From the NCBI GenBank assembly GCA_947683425.1, contig CANTUQ010000004.1, positions 31,635,001 to 31,699,000 on the forward strand: a DNA stretch of 64,000 nucleotides, written 5' to 3'. The translations under genes and the position numbers were made by a program. The notes under the pieces were generated by a model. The model made no database searches, was not told where the DNA came from, and was given only the letters and a program-made list of their open reading frames with translations. The stretch is from Excoecaria cochinchinensis (Eukaryota; Streptophyta; Magnoliopsida; Malpighiales; Euphorbiaceae). Below, piece by piece: positions 35,106-49,359 of the stretch (position 1 is its first letter; each line of letters begins with the position of its first letter).

Positions 35106-36023
35106 TTTGGCTGATGATTCTGAGGAAAATATTTCACTACCTTCTGAGAGTGAATCTGAGCTCTGATCTAACACTAGCTTTGGTAATCCAAAGAGTGGAA
35201 TCCTTCTTAGCCGACCGTCGGAACCACTAAACCACCTGGACGAATCTATAATAGCTGCAGAATACACCTTGTTAGGATGATGCATGATTGAAATGCAATG
35301 CATGGTCGTGCTGATGTAGCATAGACAAACACATGCAAGCAGATAGATCATTCCAACCTTATCTCTCCCACATACGCGGTAGTGCGGTCTCTTTCCTAGG
35401 TGGGTTTTATCCAAGGGTTAACAGGGAACCCATTGGACGCGTATGGTGCAGGGTGGAAAACCGACAGCATAACACCTCTTAACTAATGTACATACGTATG
35501 GGTGTTTGGCCATTATATATTTAAACACTTCAATTAAATCAAAATGGGCCCACCAGGGCATGAAAGCCTTTGATGAAAGACCACTTAATTTAACTGATTT
35601 TGTCTAATATATGACGGACCATGTAGCAAGCACAGTATTACGGTACACTTTATGTAGTGGAAGTATCTATTGCCATTACATGAGCTTTGGTCAAAGGTGG
35701 TGATACTTTAAGTCTACCTAAGCATGGCCCCTGCCAATGGGTCTAGCTCATCACGAGTATAATGACCGATTGGATCTCCATTTGATATACCATAAGTTAC
35801 GAGGCTTAGGCTGGTAATTATCCTTAACATTTTCCCACATTGAGTGAACGTAGGATCGTTCTTTGGGAATGTACTGGGGTTAAGAAAGGGACCAAACTAG
35901 CATAATTCTAAGGCTCTAGCATGGATGCAATGCAATTTTTTTTTTGAAAAGAGATAGAATTTTAATTTATAAAAAACCAAATTATATTATTAACCAAGAC
36001 AGTTTAGGAGCCAAGTTTCAAAG
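35106..36023 (-). other. Untranslated leader of the minus Tat element
   Basis: Region between PBS and gag on the minus strand. It contains segments resembling the plus element's leader and no supported ORF. The frame open upstream of gag reaches about 35414 but lacks a conserved counterpart. Confidence 0.6.
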
Positions 36024-36041
36024 TTCCCAGCGGAATCGCCA
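36024..36041 (-). other. Primer-binding site of the minus Tat element
   Basis: On the minus strand TGGCGATTCCGCTGGGAA lies two bases after the LTR end (GCGCGTCA). It is a variant of the tRNA-Arg-type site in the plus element. Confidence 0.75.
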
Positions 36042-36043
36042 CT

Positions 36044-37155
36044 TGACGCGCGCGGACCCGACCCGGTTCCCGAAATACCGCTTTTAGGGCTCGAGAGGGG
36101 TTACGTCTTTTGATTTTAGCAATCATGAGATATTTTGGACACCTCCTTCTAATATAACACTGGAAAGATCATCTAATCCCATGAAGCCTTTAGGCACCTT
36201 TGAGGCATTTTGGAGTCGCCACCCAATTTATAAGAAATTGGGAAAGTTCGCCTAAACTCGGAGGTCTAAACCAGAGAAAGATTCGAGACTTTACTCTTAT
36301 TAATTCCTTGATTAATTATAAATGGGTTTTTAATTCTAAAAATTTTATCTCTCTTTTCACACGGTCATGCATTAAAAATAAATCACAAATCAAGCACGAA
36401 AGAAAGTACTAAAGAAAGCGGTAAATTAAAGCGAGCCACAAAAAAGAAAGATAAAATTGGGACAAAATACAATCCCCCAAATAAAAAAAAGGTATTAAAA
36501 ATTTGGGACAAAAATATAATCCCCCAAATAAAATCAAACAAAACGTAAATAAATAACAAACTTGAATAAGGAAATAAACATTCATAACAAACAAAATACG
36601 TAAAATAGGAACGTTGGTTCCTTTATGTTCACTTTATAAAATCGAAGAGTTATTTTTGGTATACTATGGGAAAATCGGGATGAGTGATCCCATTTTAAGA
36701 AAATTAACTCTTTTTTTTTAAAGTGAATTTATATTGATTGAAATTAGGATATTGTCCCATTTTGTTAGAAAAAGACCAATTTATTAATATAAAACTTTTT
36801 ATGTGACTTTTAATTAACGTGCATAAAAATAAATAAATTTATTATAAATTACATAATAAAAACAAATAAACCCAAAATAATGAAAAATAACAAAAATGAC
36901 AAATTAAATCAAGATGGTGTCTTCAACTCTCCATGGTCTCCCACTTGCCATTGGAAAAACTCACACATAAAAAAGTATTGAAATAAAAACACAAATAAAA
37001 GTGATGTTAGTAATAAAAAATGGATTAAACATATAATATATGAAAATGGAAAAATAAATTAAAATAAAATGCATCATGTATGACAAATCAATTAAATGAC
37101 ATAATAAAAATAAGTAACTTAACATATTAACAATTCAACATGCATGAAAACATAC

Positions 37156-37253
<98 letters not shown>

Positions 37254-37399
37254 AATAATAAATAATAATAACATTAAACAAGAATAATAAAAGTAATAAC
37301 ATTAAACAAGAATAATAAAAGTAATAACAATAATAATGATAGTAATAATAATAGATAATAATAAGAGTAACAACAATAATAATAATAATAATAATAATA

Positions 37400-37494
<95 letters not shown>

Positions 37495-37653
37495 GAAGAT
37501 GAACAATCAAGCAAGCAAAAATAGCAAGAAATAAAATAAACAAAACATGTTAATAAATAATAATAACATTAAACAAGAATAATAAAAGTAATAACAATAA
37601 TAATGATAGTAATAATAATAGATAATAATAATAAGAGTAACAACAACAACAAC

Positions 37654-37728
<75 letters not shown>

Positions 37729-37793
37729 GATGAACAATCAAGCAAGCAAAAATAGCAAGAAATAAAATAAACAAAACATGTTAAAGCATGTTA

Positions 37794-37831
<38 letters not shown>

Positions 37832-37886
37832 TAATAATAATAATAATAATAATAATATATGAACAAAAGTAGTAGTAGTAGTAGTA

Positions 37887-37934
<48 letters not shown>

Positions 37935-38936
37935 GATGAACAATCACATAAATATGCAAGAATAAAATAAAATATGCTAAAATATTAAATCGCATAACTA
38001 AATCACATAAACAATTTAAAAAACAACAAAAGATTTAAAAATTTACATGATAATTAATTAATTGTAAACAAAAATTAAATTAAAAATTGAGCCTAAAATG
38101 CTTACCCTCAAAATTTGATTTGATAAATAAAGGTAGATGATCAATTTACTTGTCTTAATTTGTAAGAATAAGATTAGAAAAATAAAATATTGAAGAGAAA
38201 TTTTATCTCAAAAACAAAAAATTAGCCTTTTTTGTCTCAAGAAAAAATTGTTAAATAAAAGAAAAAAATTTCCAAGACAACAATTGTTCATTTTGCCTTA
38301 AGAATTAACTTTGAAAAATTAATTGGAATCTTTGGAGAATTTCTCTTGAAAAAGAAGAAGAGGAAGAAAATATTTTTCTTAACAAAAATCTCCCATTTTC
38401 TCTCTCAAAAAACCCCTTTTATACCTCCAAATAAACCAATTTTTAATGAAAAATTAAATTAATTTAATTTTTATTAAACCCAAAAACTAAAGAATTTGAA
38501 GGGTTAGAAGACAAAAGGATTTAAAATTAAATTCTACGAAAAAAATCAAAGAAAAAAACATAAATTTGGGTCAAAAACGCCCATAGGGGGCGCTGGGCGT
38601 GGCACAGGAGCGAGCGATGCCCGTTGGCGCGCAGCGGGCGATGCCTAGAGCGTCGCTCGAGCGCTGCGCTGCGGTCGAGCGTGCTGCCGAAACGCAATTT
38701 TCGGCCGATTTTTTTTTTAATTTTTGCTAAAATACTATAATTTCAAAACTTACTTTTTTTTTTATCTTAAAATAATTTTTAAAAATATTTTTAAAACACA
38801 TTTTATTTACTTTTAATAAATCAATTTTGATAAGAAAACCATCACTTGCAACTTTCATTTTTGCCTATAAATAGACACACTTAATTTCGTCATTAGATAA
38901 TCCTGATTTGGGCTGTCTCGGGACCCGGCGTCTACA
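36044..38936 (-). mobile_element. 5' LTR of the minus-strand Tat element
   Basis: On the minus strand it starts TGTAGACGCCGGGTCCC at 38936 and ends CCGCGCGCGTCA at 36044. A TATA-like motif (CTATTTATAG, near 38863-38872) lies about 65-75 bases from the LTR start, unusually close. Length is about 2893, longer than the partner LTR because of extra trinucleotide repeats and a duplicated segment of about 230 bases (near 37495-37785). Confidence 0.88.
37155..37935. repeat. Trinucleotide microsatellites in LTR
   Basis: Multiple (AAT)n, (GAT)n and (AGT)n tracts, longer than in the partner LTR. The spacer containing GATGAACAATCAAGCAAGCA occurs twice here (37499 and 37730) and once in the partner (about 5284). 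Confidence 0.95.
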
Positions 38937-39818
38937 GAACCCCTCCGTTTTCATAATTTAATTGTTAATTTTGATATCAAATGAAGCACAATATGAATCA
39001 AATTAATTATGTTACATGTTTAACGATATTAAATGATATTTAATAAGTCTGGCATTAATAATATGCAAGTTTACATGAATTATCAGAATACTTAGGATGT
39101 TAATTATGTATAATGCTTTTATGCAATATGTTCAAAAATACTTATTGAGCCTAAATTTTTTTATAAAATGAAAATATGGATATATGAATCATCTATAACG
39201 ATAAAATACATTAGCATTGCCTATTTTAGACCAAGGTGTCGATAGATAGGCATGCATATAGGGACAATAAATGCTGCAGCCTACTGTTTTGTTCTATTGG
39301 CCCCATTTGGGCCATTATTCTGGCCCCGTTTGGGTCACCTTCTGTCATATAAATATAAATAATTAATTAAAATGAATTGTGCCTATGGGTACCTACCATT
39401 CATTACTCCTGGTCCACTTCGTTTGGGAATGCAAGCAACTTCATGTTTGATATATGTTATTAAATGATATGAAAATATATTCATGGAAGGTATGTGACGT
39501 GTTTACGTGTATTGTATACTAACATGTTTAAGATGTCTGTTTATTGTCCATTATGTGCATTCATTATGTGTGTGTGTGTGTGAACTGGACGACTTCTGTG
39601 AGTGGTCTTAAATGTCATGTTAATTCCCCACTAAGCTATATGAGTAATAGTATTATGTAATGAAAGAAAATTTTATAATTCTTGTTTGATGAATGGTTGA
39701 ATGTGACAAGTATTTGTAGGGTTTTGCATTTAGTTTGGTGACACCTTTCACTCGTCCTGGTGAACCTGCCTCGCTTTGCCTTGGTATGGTTTACTATGTA
39801 CGGGTATGTGGTGTTACA

Positions 39819-40047
39819 GTTGTTTAGTTCTAAAATAATACTAAATAATACACGTGTAAATGAGAAATTAAATGTTAAACTTCGTAAAATGCCAATTAGT
39901 TACTAGCTAGGCTAAGTTGCATGTTGATAGTCATTTACGAACTTATGTGTATGCTTTAGCAGAAAATTCTATTTACTTGGATTGAGTCTGTGCATTTTTA
40001 ACTGTCCACTTAACTTTAGCACGTATAGGTATTTTATGTTGTTAGTG
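39819..40047. other. Unassigned intergenic sequence
   Basis: A short AT-rich stretch between the solo LTR duplication and the next LTR. No motif, ORF or repeat was recognised. Confidence 0.35.
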
Positions 40048-40129
40048 TGTAAGGCCCCAACTTGTACCCTAGTCATCTTGCATATCATTGGGGTATGAGA
40101 GTGGTCTAAGCAAGTAACTAGCTAAATGT

Positions 40130-41080
40130 CACTATAAGAAATTACACCTTTTATAATGCAAAAAATTGTCATGAAAAGTTCAATTTTCGTCACTAAAAGG
40201 ATAAGGTGGTGAATTTTTCTCGTCACAGAGAACATAACGATAGGCGCGTAACATAAAAATTTGTGTGATAATTTAGTTATTTATCATCGTAAGTACCATT
40301 TGTTGTGATGAAAATGATTATCGTCACATTTGTTTCTTACTTTTTATGACAAAAATTATGTCATAAATAAAATTATATTTCGTTATATTATATTGTTTAT
40401 TGTCACAAAAGATTGGCATTTTTTATGACAAATTTAAAATTTGTCACCAAATTAAGTATTTTTAATGACGGAACTCTACTTATAATTAAAACCATTAAGT
40501 ATTGGTGATATAATTGTCATCACAAATAAATGTAATTTTCGTCATAAAATAATACATATCGTCAATGAATCTAATACTTTAAGTAACGAAAATGATTATG
40601 TCATTAAATTAATGTATATTAACGATGAATATAAATTGCCACATTATTTTACAAATTAGTAACATAAATACGGACAAAAATAATTGTCACAAAAAATAGT
40701 TTTAGTGACAACTTTTTATTGTCATTAAATAACACTTTTTATAAAAACATTAATATCGTAATTGTGAACATTATATTGTCATTTATTAACTAACAAGTCG
40801 ACAAATTGTGACAAATATACCTATCATATATGCGTTGCACTAAAAATGACACATTTTAAATTAAATATTATACAATTAATTAACTTTGTAAAGGAATTGT
40901 CAATCAACTAATATAAAGTATTTATTTAAACAAAACATCAGTTAAATAAAACGATACTACCTAATACAAAAAAATTAAAATATCCTAATCCATAATTCAA
41001 AAATAAACTTTGTTGAAACTTCAAAATGTACATCATGTTCCTACAAAAAAAAAAAATCATATATTAGATAAAAAAAATCC
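40130..41080 (+). repeat. Subterminal repeats, left end of the outer CACTA
   Basis: Many short direct and inverted copies of motifs such as GTCACAAA, TCGTCA and TGTGACGA. They resemble transposase-binding repeats known in CACTA ends. Homologous to the reverse of about 51700-52650. Confidence 0.8.
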
Positions 41081-43278
41081 AACTATATGCAAAACATTAA
41101 AACAAAAATAATATAATAATATGACACAAAAATATCACATGTTCCAAATGTTTGGAACAATAAAACAAGAAAACATAAAAAACAATGTAAAAAAATGCAA
41201 CTATTTTCAAATATTTAGTTGTCAGATGGCTCACTTTTCATGAGCCAATATCTAGTTCCAAAATCTTTATAGAATGTTAGCAGCCTAGAATGGTGAGTAC
41301 TCCTAAGTTTCTTACTTTTCATTGACAAAAATTATGTCATAAATAAAATAAATGAAAGTTATATATTCTAGCCAGATCATGAGAAGCCAACAAAATAAAA
41401 ACTGAAGTTCCTCAGTTGGTACAAGTGTACATTATTTAAATTATCAACACTTAAATTTTTGCCGCAGTAACTCATACAATCTCTGTCCAAATCACTCAAA
41501 CAAAAATGTTAAGATATGGGATTATTTGCAAGTGAGATCGAGAATTACCAAATTTACATATCCTTGCTCAAACCCACATCAGAATCACTAATATAAATAT
41601 GGGCAGAGACACAAACACATGAACAAATAGGACAAACTGATTGATTCATGAGTAAAATTCTAATAAAACAAAAACAAACTAATATACAAACTAAAAAGGA
41701 AAACTCATAATCTGAAAATAAAAATCAAACAAATTCAGTCCATTTAAAATACTTTTGTTATTATTGTTATTATAATATTATTACTACTATATACACACAT
41801 ATATATAAATACATATGTGGACAGAGCTCTTGGAGCCATTCAGTCCACAACTCAAATTTAACATCTCACACTGGAACAGAGCTCTCGAAGCCATTCAGTC
41901 CAATTTTACTCATAGTGGCGCAGTACTGCTAAACTCCCTAATTGGGATGCCAACCTTATCACATTCCTCCAATTCCTAACTAGTTTTAACTAAGGGCAAA
42001 TATGATTAATTCTTCATGTTCCCGTATTATCTAGCTTTTATACAAACATGAATATCTTCATACTTGTAAATTGCTCTCATCATTATTAATTCTATTTACC
42101 TTTAACTCTTATTACACATATGTACAGGTCTACGACTTATTTCATGTTCATATAGCTTATTAAGAATACTAACTTAAAGTATTCCCACAATATTCATTCA
42201 TTGATTCCAAACAAAATAATGCACTTAAATCATTCTAATATTATTCATCAACAACTATCACACACCATTTTATATATCTGCATATGCCAATATTTTTACA
42301 TTATATAAATACTACCCTAATAATTTTTAACATTTCCCCTATCATACATCCTTCCAAATTCAACTCCCGTTCTCATAATGGAAGAACATACAAAGTTTTA
42401 AACACTAAATTATGCACGTGTTGTTCATGTCTAATCTTAGCATTTATTTAATTGTCCTTTCATGTCCTAAATTAACAACTTTATACTGCTAATCCATACA
42501 TTCTCTTTAACAATAAGTCTCTTTCTAATTAATTACTACCATATGTTTCATGTATCTATATTAAATGTTTTATATTAATTAGCCCTTTTCTTTTTTTTTT
42601 ATACTTCTTATACTTTTGAAAATTTACTACCTTCACTTACAATCCAACATAACTTATAAATTTACATATATCCATATGCCCATAAACTATATTTGTTATC
42701 CATATTTACATGTTACTTTCCTTATTCTTTTCTTTTAATTACTATCAAAATTAGTCCTATAAAAATGTATGGTATTAGATTCTATATCTAACATGGCTCA
42801 GTCATAGATGAAATTTTCAACTAAACTTCACATAAAACAAACAGGTTTAAGCGTTGAATTATCCACTTAACCATTCCTTTTTAAGTTATAAAATCAGTTA
42901 AAGCATAATTTTCTTCTCTATTAATGTATAATTAGATTAATAATTATATCAATAAGTTATTGTTCACAATTCTATTTTAATTAATTATATAATTAGCCTT
43001 TTCATAAATTTATTCTAACAATGTTTAATTGTATACTTTTCCTTTTTATTTCTATCTACATTAACAGTACCTATTTCCCTCACAATAAAACTTAGTCTAA
43101 TTACTCAATAAACCACATTTCACACCAAGCATTCCAAACTATTCCTTGTCACTTAAAAAGCTTTCAGGTTTTTAGCTCATCTCATTAACCAATTAGAAAT
43201 CCAAAGTTTTTTATTAGTTAACAATCTATTTTCTCTTAAGCCGCATCTCCCTGAATTGAACAAATTGATTACCTACAC
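41081..43278. other. Interior of the outer CACTA, probable LTR-derived sequence
   Basis: AT-rich and without a supported ORF. Near 41820-41960 an approximate repeat (GAGCTCTTGGAGCCATTCAG and GAGCTCTCGAAGCCATTCAG) resembles the U3/R body of the other LTRs. It probably belongs with the fragment ending at 61129, but I could not place its left terminus. Confidence 0.4.
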
Positions 43279-45120
43279 TGTAACACCCTATACCCGAAAA
43301 TGATATAGATATCGAATGTCACCACACTGTACTGTATTGCACTCCTCAGATTCAGTGATTTTTTTTCCAACAATAACAATCATACATAATAATAACAAAC
43401 AACTACACTAACACAACATTATTATATTTAACCTGTATAACCTTGAGCTCATCCATTGCAGTCGTATACATGGCATGCCTATGTCAATATCCTTGCTGTC
43501 CCGTAAATTCTTTCGTTTATCAATAACATCAGCCACTACGATTCTTTTTTATAACCTGCACGCAGTAACAACACTATGCGCTGAGCATCGTAATGCCCAG
43601 TGGTGGATACATATCCTAAATTTTTCACACTAAAACAACATGTATGTACATACAAGCATATATTTTTATTTCCATTATATGAACATTAAAATTATTAAAG
43701 ACTTTTAGGGCACTTAAGCCTTACTTACAATGTCCTGATAGATCTTTTGCTTCTCTCATTACCTCATTCCTTTTTCATTAATTCAATAACCATACTTTAA
43801 CATTACTATTACTGTTATCAAAATCATCAATAATTGTACTGTTAACTTTAATATTAATACTATTTTATTCAGTCTGTTATTTCTATGACCAGTTATATTA
43901 ACAATATTTGTAAATATCTTATTAACTTACTCATTTGTTTCTCATTATTTGCTTATGACTTATATATATATATCAATTACAGTCTACGGTTGAGCACAAT
44001 ATCAGTCACTAACATATCTATTGAGCAGTCATCATTACTGTTATTAACAGCACTGACTATCCATTATTGTTTCCTTTATAACCTTGATATTTCTTTTACA
44101 AAACTATTTTTAAAACTATAACTTAATATGTATTTACTTTATTTGGTACTTAATTTTACTCAGTTATATCTGATATTATGTACTTGGATTGTCAAAGCTA
44201 TTACTTAATCCCTTAACTTATTTGTAGGCTTAACATCATTATCCTCTTAACTTTACATACAATTTCTATGATCATTATTTGATTAATTATCTATTAATAC
44301 TATTTTACATTTAATTTCCTTATTACTATAACTAACAGTACTATTATTACACCAGTACCTGAATTATTCACATTGTTAATTTATCATCATCTCAGTAATT
44401 ATCATTTTACTATTAACTTTCAACATTTAATGACAGTTCTACTTTCTTTCATGTCTTTAGTTTCGTTACTAACATTCTTAGGCGACCCCACTAATAAATT
44501 TTATATATACAATATTATGAAAATATTAATTATCATATTTTATACTTTGGATAATTAATCCAATCTGTAACACTTATTTCAGTTCTATAACAATGTCTTT
44601 TACATATTTTTATTACACACTCTTAATTTATTGTGACTTTGTTATGAAATTCACAGTATTCAGTTAAGTTTACCTGACACATTATTATTTATTTTAATTA
44701 CATTATCTTTCTTCAGTTTAATATTACAGATTTTAAATACATATCTCAATTATTTCTAATCAGTTATAATAATACTTTACTGGTCTAAAGACATTCTTTT
44801 TCTTTTATTAATGCTAATATTGTAACACCCCTTCCGCCTCCCCCGTTGGAAGGGCGACGGCGGGGCGCTACCCGACGCTCACTCACTAAAACGAACATAC
44901 ATCCACTAAGCGGAAGCATTCACTAATAATAATAATGGAAACTATATATATAACATAGTTAAAATTCTTTATATAAAAAAAATCCAAAAGATTACATCTT
45001 AAATCCTTTACAAAAATAATACATATACAAAAAGAATTACAGGAGGAGATAACAAAAATAAAGACGCTACTCCTTTGTGGCCGACCTGCAGATGTGCACA
45101 CGAGCAAGCTCCCAAAACCT

Positions 45121-45172
45121 GTCACCTACACGGGACAAGAACCCGTGCTAAGCGATAACGTTTAGTGGGGAG
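45121..45172 (-). other. Twin-hairpin motif in LTR
   Basis: The minus-strand copy of the CACTAAGCG...CGCTTAG / CACGGG...CCCGTG pair (first stem with one mismatch, AAACG). Equivalent to 10407-10454. Confidence 0.75.
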
Positions 45173-45814
45173 GAACAAACACAACGGAACACTATACAAG
45201 ATTATCATGCATTAACATACAAAATTCACTAAATACCAGAGGACAGAAATATATGTATGGATCAAGAATCACTATATGGAATCAGAATTGAAAACAGAAA
45301 GCACGAAGCAATTACCATAATCAAGATCACGCAATAATCAAAACACTTCACTAACCAATACCAGACACTTCACACTATAGCCTGAATTTCATTGGTGGAG
45401 GATACGGGAACACGGCACGGGAGATAGAAGCCTCAAAAACAATTTTAATACCCGAAGTAGCGCGGGAGACCGAAGTCTCAAAACATTTTATCACTACACG
45501 GAAGATGACCATCTCTGAGGTCGACAGCTTCGCCCAAACGGGGCGGACACGGGCAGCTGCACTCACAAACCCTTCTTAAGCATGCTTAATTATCCACTAC
45601 CTTGACACTTCAGGCTCGACAACTCGCACTCAAACACACTGACTATACAAGTCTCGAATCAAAACTCCCACATCCAATAATAATTCACTATAACGACACT
45701 AGTATAATAAAGTCAACAAGACAGAAACTCAATCATGTACCATGCAATAGTGAGAAGCCGTGCAAAGTGGGACAAAAGAATCACATTCAGAATACAGGGC
45801 AGGCCGGAAGGGCT

Positions 45815-46150
45815 TCTGTAGCGATCGCGAGAGACGTCGCGCTCGCGATAGAACACAGGGTACCTCATTGCGGGCTCACGCTAGGAGGCGCGCTCATGAT
45901 ACAGCACACTCGGCAGACTCACACAAACCGAGCTCTGTCGCGCTCGCGACAACGCCGCGATCGCGATAGAGACTGGCCGCTTTCTCCTCGCGTGCATGCT
46001 CGGCCGCATGCTCGCGTTGAGGAATCGGCCTACCGAGCTCTCTGTCGCGGTCACGACAATGTCGCGATCACGACAGAGGGCTCTCTAGCAACAAGGAACA
46101 ATTCTGCATTTTGTCGCGCTCGCAATAGTGTCGCGATCACGACAGAACCC
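45815..46150 (-). repeat. GC-dyad array in LTR
   Basis: Copies of TGTCGCGATCGCGACA and TCGCGCTCGCGA variants, all near-perfect palindromes, spaced 10-60 bases apart. Mutated copies show CG to CA/TG. The open frames here (for example the Arg-rich ones) are artefacts of the array. Confidence 0.85.
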
Positions 46151-47354
46151 CGAATTTGCCCAAATCTGCACTTTCCCGCACTATTCACAATTCAACTTTC
46201 AAAACCACACATTCAATCATGCATAACACTTACCTCATGAGTCGAATGCAACCCAAGACATGTCAAGCATCAATATACGCTCAAATCACACAAAAATGCA
46301 CAAGAATTCACCATTAAATCACTAAAGCACACAAATCATGTTCTTCACTAACACTTGAAATTCTACTACCGAACTCACATACAAGTCACTAAAACTTAAA
46401 ATCATCCCAAACCAATACTCTAGCTCAATCTCACTCATGCATTTACACATAAATCAACACTCAAAATTATAATGAATTAAAGCATAACAAAGAATGATCC
46501 AAGAAAAGAACAACAGCAAAACACTCCCAAACACATTCAACTTAAAGCTCCCAAACCTGAAATTGAAGCTTCAATCTTCAACCCTTCAAGACACCACTTT
46601 ATCTTTGCCTTTGCTCTTTCTTCTCTCTTCTGATTCTTGCACAAAATGCAACCACAACACACTTAAATCAAACCATAAACTCACACTACAAAACCAGAAT
46701 TCAAATAACAAGAAAAGGATGAAGAACCCCAACTCAAACTCAAGCACTTACCTTCCAAACTCAGCTAAAAACTCAGAATTCCAACCCAAAGCTCAAGGAG
46801 AACACAAGAGAAAAGGGAAGAGAGCTGGGAAGGAAAGCAAGAGAGAGAGAAAGGGACGGGAAAATTGGAAAACAAGAGGGAGGGACAGCTTCCACGGGAA
46901 GCTTCATCCAAATCTGCCCTCCCTACCTCTCTCTTCCTTTTCATTTAATGCTCACCAACCCAAAGCAATGTGTCACTCTCCTAATGGTTCTATCATTCAA
47001 TCTTTGACTAAATCCTACTATGCACCATACACAAAACACACACAAGCATCTCTTACAAAAATATCTCTAAGGCACCAAACTTAACTCACACCAAATAATT
47101 CCTTAAAAGCCACTTACATCCAAGGCACCGCACACACATAGACTGCACAATAAAATCCCTTAACCCACTTACATCCTAATACCATACACTACAAGCACAC
47201 TTAATAATTCCTCCTCTTCACTTAATTAATTAATTCTTAACATATAAGTCCTTTAATATCCAAATTTTTGTCTTACTTAATTTACTAAAATACCCTAAAT
47301 ATTCCGACTTACCACGCAGATTCTGACTAGGCCCTTTCTGGGTTGTTATAATCA

Positions 47355-47366
47355 CTCCCCCTTAAG
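47355..47366 (-). other. Polypurine tract of the gag-only element
   Basis: On the minus strand CTTAAGGGGGAG lies four bases before the 3' LTR start. Confidence 0.75.
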
Positions 47367-47449
47367 AAATTTCGTCCTCGAAATTTCCCCGCTATCACTT
47401 ATATTCAAACAACCCAAAACTCAAAACTGAACTTAACAGAAATGAATAA

Positions 47450-47686
47450 CACAACTTACCGGAAGGTCCTGCTCGATCCCCTGCATCCTCTCCTAGCATT
47501 GCATATACTCTCGGGCGCACATATAATTCCTCGGTTGGCGATTTTTGCACTGTCTCTGATGGTGTTTGCGAAGGACGTCCACTGCCTCTTGCACTTTGAT
47601 TTCCTCTCACTCTCTGACAACTGGCTCTACTCTCGGGCCTATCCTAAAGCTCTCTTTGATCCAGACAATTAGCTACCATATGCTTT
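47450..47686 (-). pseudogene. Gag C-terminus of the gag-only element
   Basis: Continuation of gag beyond the inner CACTA. It supplies the last His and Cys of the zinc knuckle, then a Pro/Ser/Arg-rich linker and an RVYAMLGEDAG segment like the gag-to-protease linker of chromoviruses. Coding similarity then stops, marking the internal deletion of pol. Confidence 0.7.
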
Positions 47687-48414
47687 CACTACAAGAAATT
47701 TGACTTTTTGTGACGAATTTTTTAATGACACATAAAATTTCGTCACTAATTGTAACTTACAACGACGAATTTTTTAAAACGTCACCATATTATTTATTAT
47801 TGTGACGAAATTATCTTGCGTCATTTTATGTTTTAATTATCGTCACTAAAAGATTAATTTGGTGACGAAAAAATATATTTCGTCATGATTTATTTAGGAG
47901 AGATAATTTCCCACCATTTTTTTGGAGGGAAAAAATTTAATGACAAAATATTAACTTATTGCAACGTATAAAATCGTCACAAAATATTTATTTTTTGTGA
48001 CGAATTATTTTTGTCATAATTAAATAAATTAATGACAATAAAATCATTTCGTCACAAATAAGATATCGATTAAAAAAAAATTTCTAATTATTTTTTTCGA
48101 AAAATTTTAGTTTAAAAAATAATTTTATTTATGACAAATAAATATGTCACAAAAAACGAATATACTGTGCCAAAATACAATTTCGGCACCTTTAATTTGG
48201 AGGAAAAATTTACAACATTTTTTTTGTGGGAAAAAATATAATGAAAAAATAACTATTTGCGACACAAAAATTCGTCGTGAAATGCTTATTTTTTGTGACA
48301 TGAATTATATTTGTCACAATTTAATGATGATAAAATTATTTCGTCACAATATTTTTTTATGACAAATAAATATGTTACAAAAAAGGAATATATTATGATA
48401 AAATATAATTTTCA

Positions 48415-49255
48415 TTACAAGAAAATATGAAAATTGCAACGGAATCAATTCCGTTGCTAATAATCATTTCCATTGCTAAATAGCAACAGAAATGAGTTTC
48501 CGTTGCTAAAATTGGTTAAATTTTGTAGATTTAGCAATAGAAATATATTTGATGATATTCCGTCGCTAAAAGTGGAGGAAATTTTTAGCGCCAAAATATA
48601 GTAACGGAAATTAGTAACGGAATTACTATACCGGTTCTAAATAATATGCCAACAGAGAGAAAATATTTTTGAAATGAAAAATAGCAACGGAACTTATATT
48701 CCGTTGCTAAAATAGCAACGGAATATAATTTTCGTTGCTAAATTAGCAACGGAAAACAAATTCGGTTGCTAAATATTAAACCTTAAAAAAATTATTTTAA
48801 CAACAGCAACAGAAAATATGTTCCGTTGCTAAATTGCAACCGAATTAGGTTTCCGCTGCTAAATAATAAACTTAAAAAAAATTAATTTTAACAATAGCAA
48901 CGGAATTATCATTCGGTTGCAATTTAGCAACCGAAATTTCATTCCGTTGCTAAATTGCAACCGAATTATGTTTCAGTTGCTAAATAATAAACTTAAAAAA
49001 ATTCGTTTTAACAGTAGCAACGGAATTTACATTCGGTTGCAATTTAGTAACCGAAAGTACATTCCGTTACTAAATTGCAACCGAATTAGATTTTCATTGC
49101 TAAATAATAAACTTAAAAAATGTTAATTTTAACAATAGTAACTGAATTAATATTCGGTTGTAATTTAGTAACGGAACAAAATTTCTGTTGCAATTTCGTT
49201 CCGTTGCTAAATTGCAACCGAATTATATTTCGGTTGTTAAATAAAAAAATTGGAT
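48415..49255. repeat. GCAACGGAAT inverted-repeat block inside the inner CACTA
   Basis: More than 20 copies of TAGCAACGGAAT and its reverse complement ATTCCGTTGCTA, starting with ATTACAAGAAAATATGAAAA, itself a decayed CACTA-like terminus. A roughly 115-bp higher-order unit is evident at 48770-49240. It looks like the subterminal zone of a different CACTA-like family. No matching opposite end was found. Confidence 0.8.
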
Positions 49256-49359
49256 TCTACATTTCAAAATCTAAATGCTACTCTTTCTCAGTTTTGATTT
49301 CAATACACTTTCCTTTACCTCCCAATATAACCTAAGATCACAAAGTCCATTTTCTCTCT

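Larger units (their letters stand above)
44821..47350 (-). mobile_element. 3' LTR of the gag-only element
   Basis: Nearly the same sequence as 53706-56225. On the minus strand the start is mutated (TATAACAACCC instead of TGTAACAACCC). It contains the twin-hairpin motif and a GC-dyad array with one more unit than its partner. Confidence 0.92.

Noticed and set aside
41813..41820. CATAT-like target duplication partner for the LTR ending at 61129
   Set aside because: The match requires a missing T at the LTR start and lies in low-complexity sequence, so the boundary is left open.
45602..46240. Arg/Ala-rich ORF of 212 codons (with counterpart at 54490-55141)
   Set aside because: It lies inside the gag-only element's LTRs over the GC-dyad array, differs in frame between the two LTRs and has no recognisable domain.
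46494..47084. Lys/Ser/Asn-rich ORF of 196 codons (with counterpart at 55369-55935)
   Set aside because: In LTR U3 sequence on the strand opposite to the element, low-complexity composition; probably chance.
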